DNA from: an uncultured bacterium
Lineage (GTDB): Bacteria; Actinomycetota; Coriobacteriia; Coriobacteriales; Coriobacteriaceae
Reading direction: 5' to 3'
DNA: 6,538 nucleotides
Assembly: GCA_905216045.1 (NCBI GenBank)
Contig: CAJMSL010000109.1
Coordinates: 1-6,538, forward strand
How positions within the stretch are numbered: position 1 is the stretch's first letter; each line of letters starts with the position of its first letter. Below the pieces are notes generated by a model that saw only the letters and a program-made list of their open reading frames with translations, was not told the origin of the DNA and did not search any database. Shown here one piece after another: positions 6,239 through 6,538 of the stretch. A program made the translations under genes and the position numbers.

Positions 6239-6244
6239 TAGAAT
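6239..6244 (+). promoter_or_regulatory. Putative -10 element for dnaJ
   Basis: TAGAAT lies 42 bases before the dnaJ ATG and is preceded by CGCTCGGG (6231-6238), the same 8 bases found before the lepA -10. No clear -35 lies at the right distance. Transcription would begin near 6251, giving a leader of about 35 bases. There is no terminator after hemW, so read-through from the lepA operon is also possible. No CIRCE operator (TTAGCACTC-N9-GAGTGCTAA) is present. Confidence 0.4.
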
Positions 6245-6260
6245 TACCGGAATATATACG

Positions 6261-6277
6261 CTGCTGTGAGCAGGAGG
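6261..6277 (+). promoter_or_regulatory. dnaJ ribosome binding site overlapped by a small hairpin
   Basis: AGGAGG (6272-6277), a perfect Shine-Dalgarno core, sits 9 bases before ATG 6287 and selects that start over the in-frame ATG at 6296. CTGCT (6261-6265) can pair with AGCAG (6269-6273) over a 3-base loop, so the stem takes up the first two bases of the site. The hairpin is short, and its role, if any, is unknown. Confidence 0.6.
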
Positions 6278-6286
6278 TTGCCGCGC

Positions 6287-6538
6287 ATGGCGACGATGAA
6301 CGAAAAAGATTATTACGAGATTCTGGGTGTCTCCAAGGACGCTACCTCGCGTGATATACAGAAGGCCTTCCAGCAAAAGGCTCGCAAGCTCCATCCGGAC
6401 GTCAACAAAGAGCCGGATGCCGAGGAAAAGTTTAAAGAGGTTTCCGAGGCCTACGCCGTGCTTTCGGATGAGCAAAAACGTGCGCGCTATGACGCCATGC
6501 GTTCTGGCAATCCCTTTGCCGGTGCTCCTACAGCTTCG
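6287..6538 (+). CDS. dnaJ: DnaJ-family J-domain co-chaperone (3' partial)
   Basis: The first 84 codons are present and the gene runs off the window. J-domain proteins stimulate the ATPase of DnaK (Hsp70) and hand over unfolded clients. The J domain covers about residues 7-70: DYYEILGVSKDAT opens helix I, the basic helix II (QKAFQQKARKLH) leads to the essential HPD motif (36-38), helix III contains FKEVSEAYAVLSD, and it closes with RARYDAM. The following GNPFAGA is the start of a Gly/Phe-type linker, consistent with a full DnaJ or CbpA-like protein. The zinc-finger region that would decide between them lies outside. Its place after hemW matches the second dnaJ (dnaJ2) of many Actinobacteria, although there hrcA usually lies between. 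The symbol is therefore given at family level. Confidence 0.9.
   Translation, partial: MATMNEKDYYEILGVSKDATSRDIQKAFQQKARKLHPDVNKEPDAEEKFKEVSEAYAVLSDEQKRARYDAMRSGNPFAGAPTAS

Noticed and set aside
1..6538. Possible undescribed defence, mobile or biosynthetic system
   Set aside because: All coding space is taken up by conserved housekeeping genes on one strand, with short gaps and no sign of insertion, repeats in arrays, or foreign composition.

Overview
This window reads as an ordinary, well-conserved housekeeping stretch of a fairly GC-rich bacterial chromosome, with every recognisable gene on the + strand. The order comEC - holA - rpsT - lepA - dusB - hemW - dnaJ resembles the actinobacterial arrangement (comEC/holA/rpsT, lepA, hemW and a dnaJ paralogue near one another). 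Codon choice, GTG starts, Shine-Dalgarno sites and protein character suggest an anaerobic gut actinobacterium of the class Coriobacteriia, with Collinsella or a close relative the best guess. The taxon is an inference from recalled resemblance and no search was made.

Region 1 (1-1637) holds the 3' end of comEC, a DNA-uptake channel with a C-terminal metallo-beta-lactamase-like domain, followed after 78 bases by holA, the delta subunit of the DNA polymerase III clamp loader. The short gap carries a plausible promoter and a strong ribosome binding site. Region 2 (1638-2108) is a compact ribosomal-protein transcription unit: an extended -10 promoter, a leader of about 65-70 bases with a small hairpin, a U-run and a tandem 11-base repeat that duplicates the Shine-Dalgarno core, then rpsT (S20) with a GTG start, ending in a textbook intrinsic terminator.

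Region 3 (2109-6228) is a tight operon of lepA (EF4), dusB (tRNA dihydrouridine synthase) and hemW (radical SAM heme-chaperone family), with gaps of 4 and 2 bases. lepA starts only 25 bases after the terminator U-run and 7 bases after a TAAGAT element, so its mRNA is probably leaderless. Region 4 (6229-6538) holds a second promoter-like element, a Shine-Dalgarno site and the start of a dnaJ-type J-domain gene that runs off the window.

Most genes serve information processing: replication (holA), translation (rpsT, lepA), tRNA modification (dusB) and protein folding (dnaJ). I saw no mobile element, CRISPR array, tRNA or rRNA gene, or novel multi-gene system. No gap between genes exceeds about 135 bases. 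The points worth a second look are regulatory (rpsT leader, leaderless lepA, a shared promoter-like block) and one departure from the usual HemW motifs.
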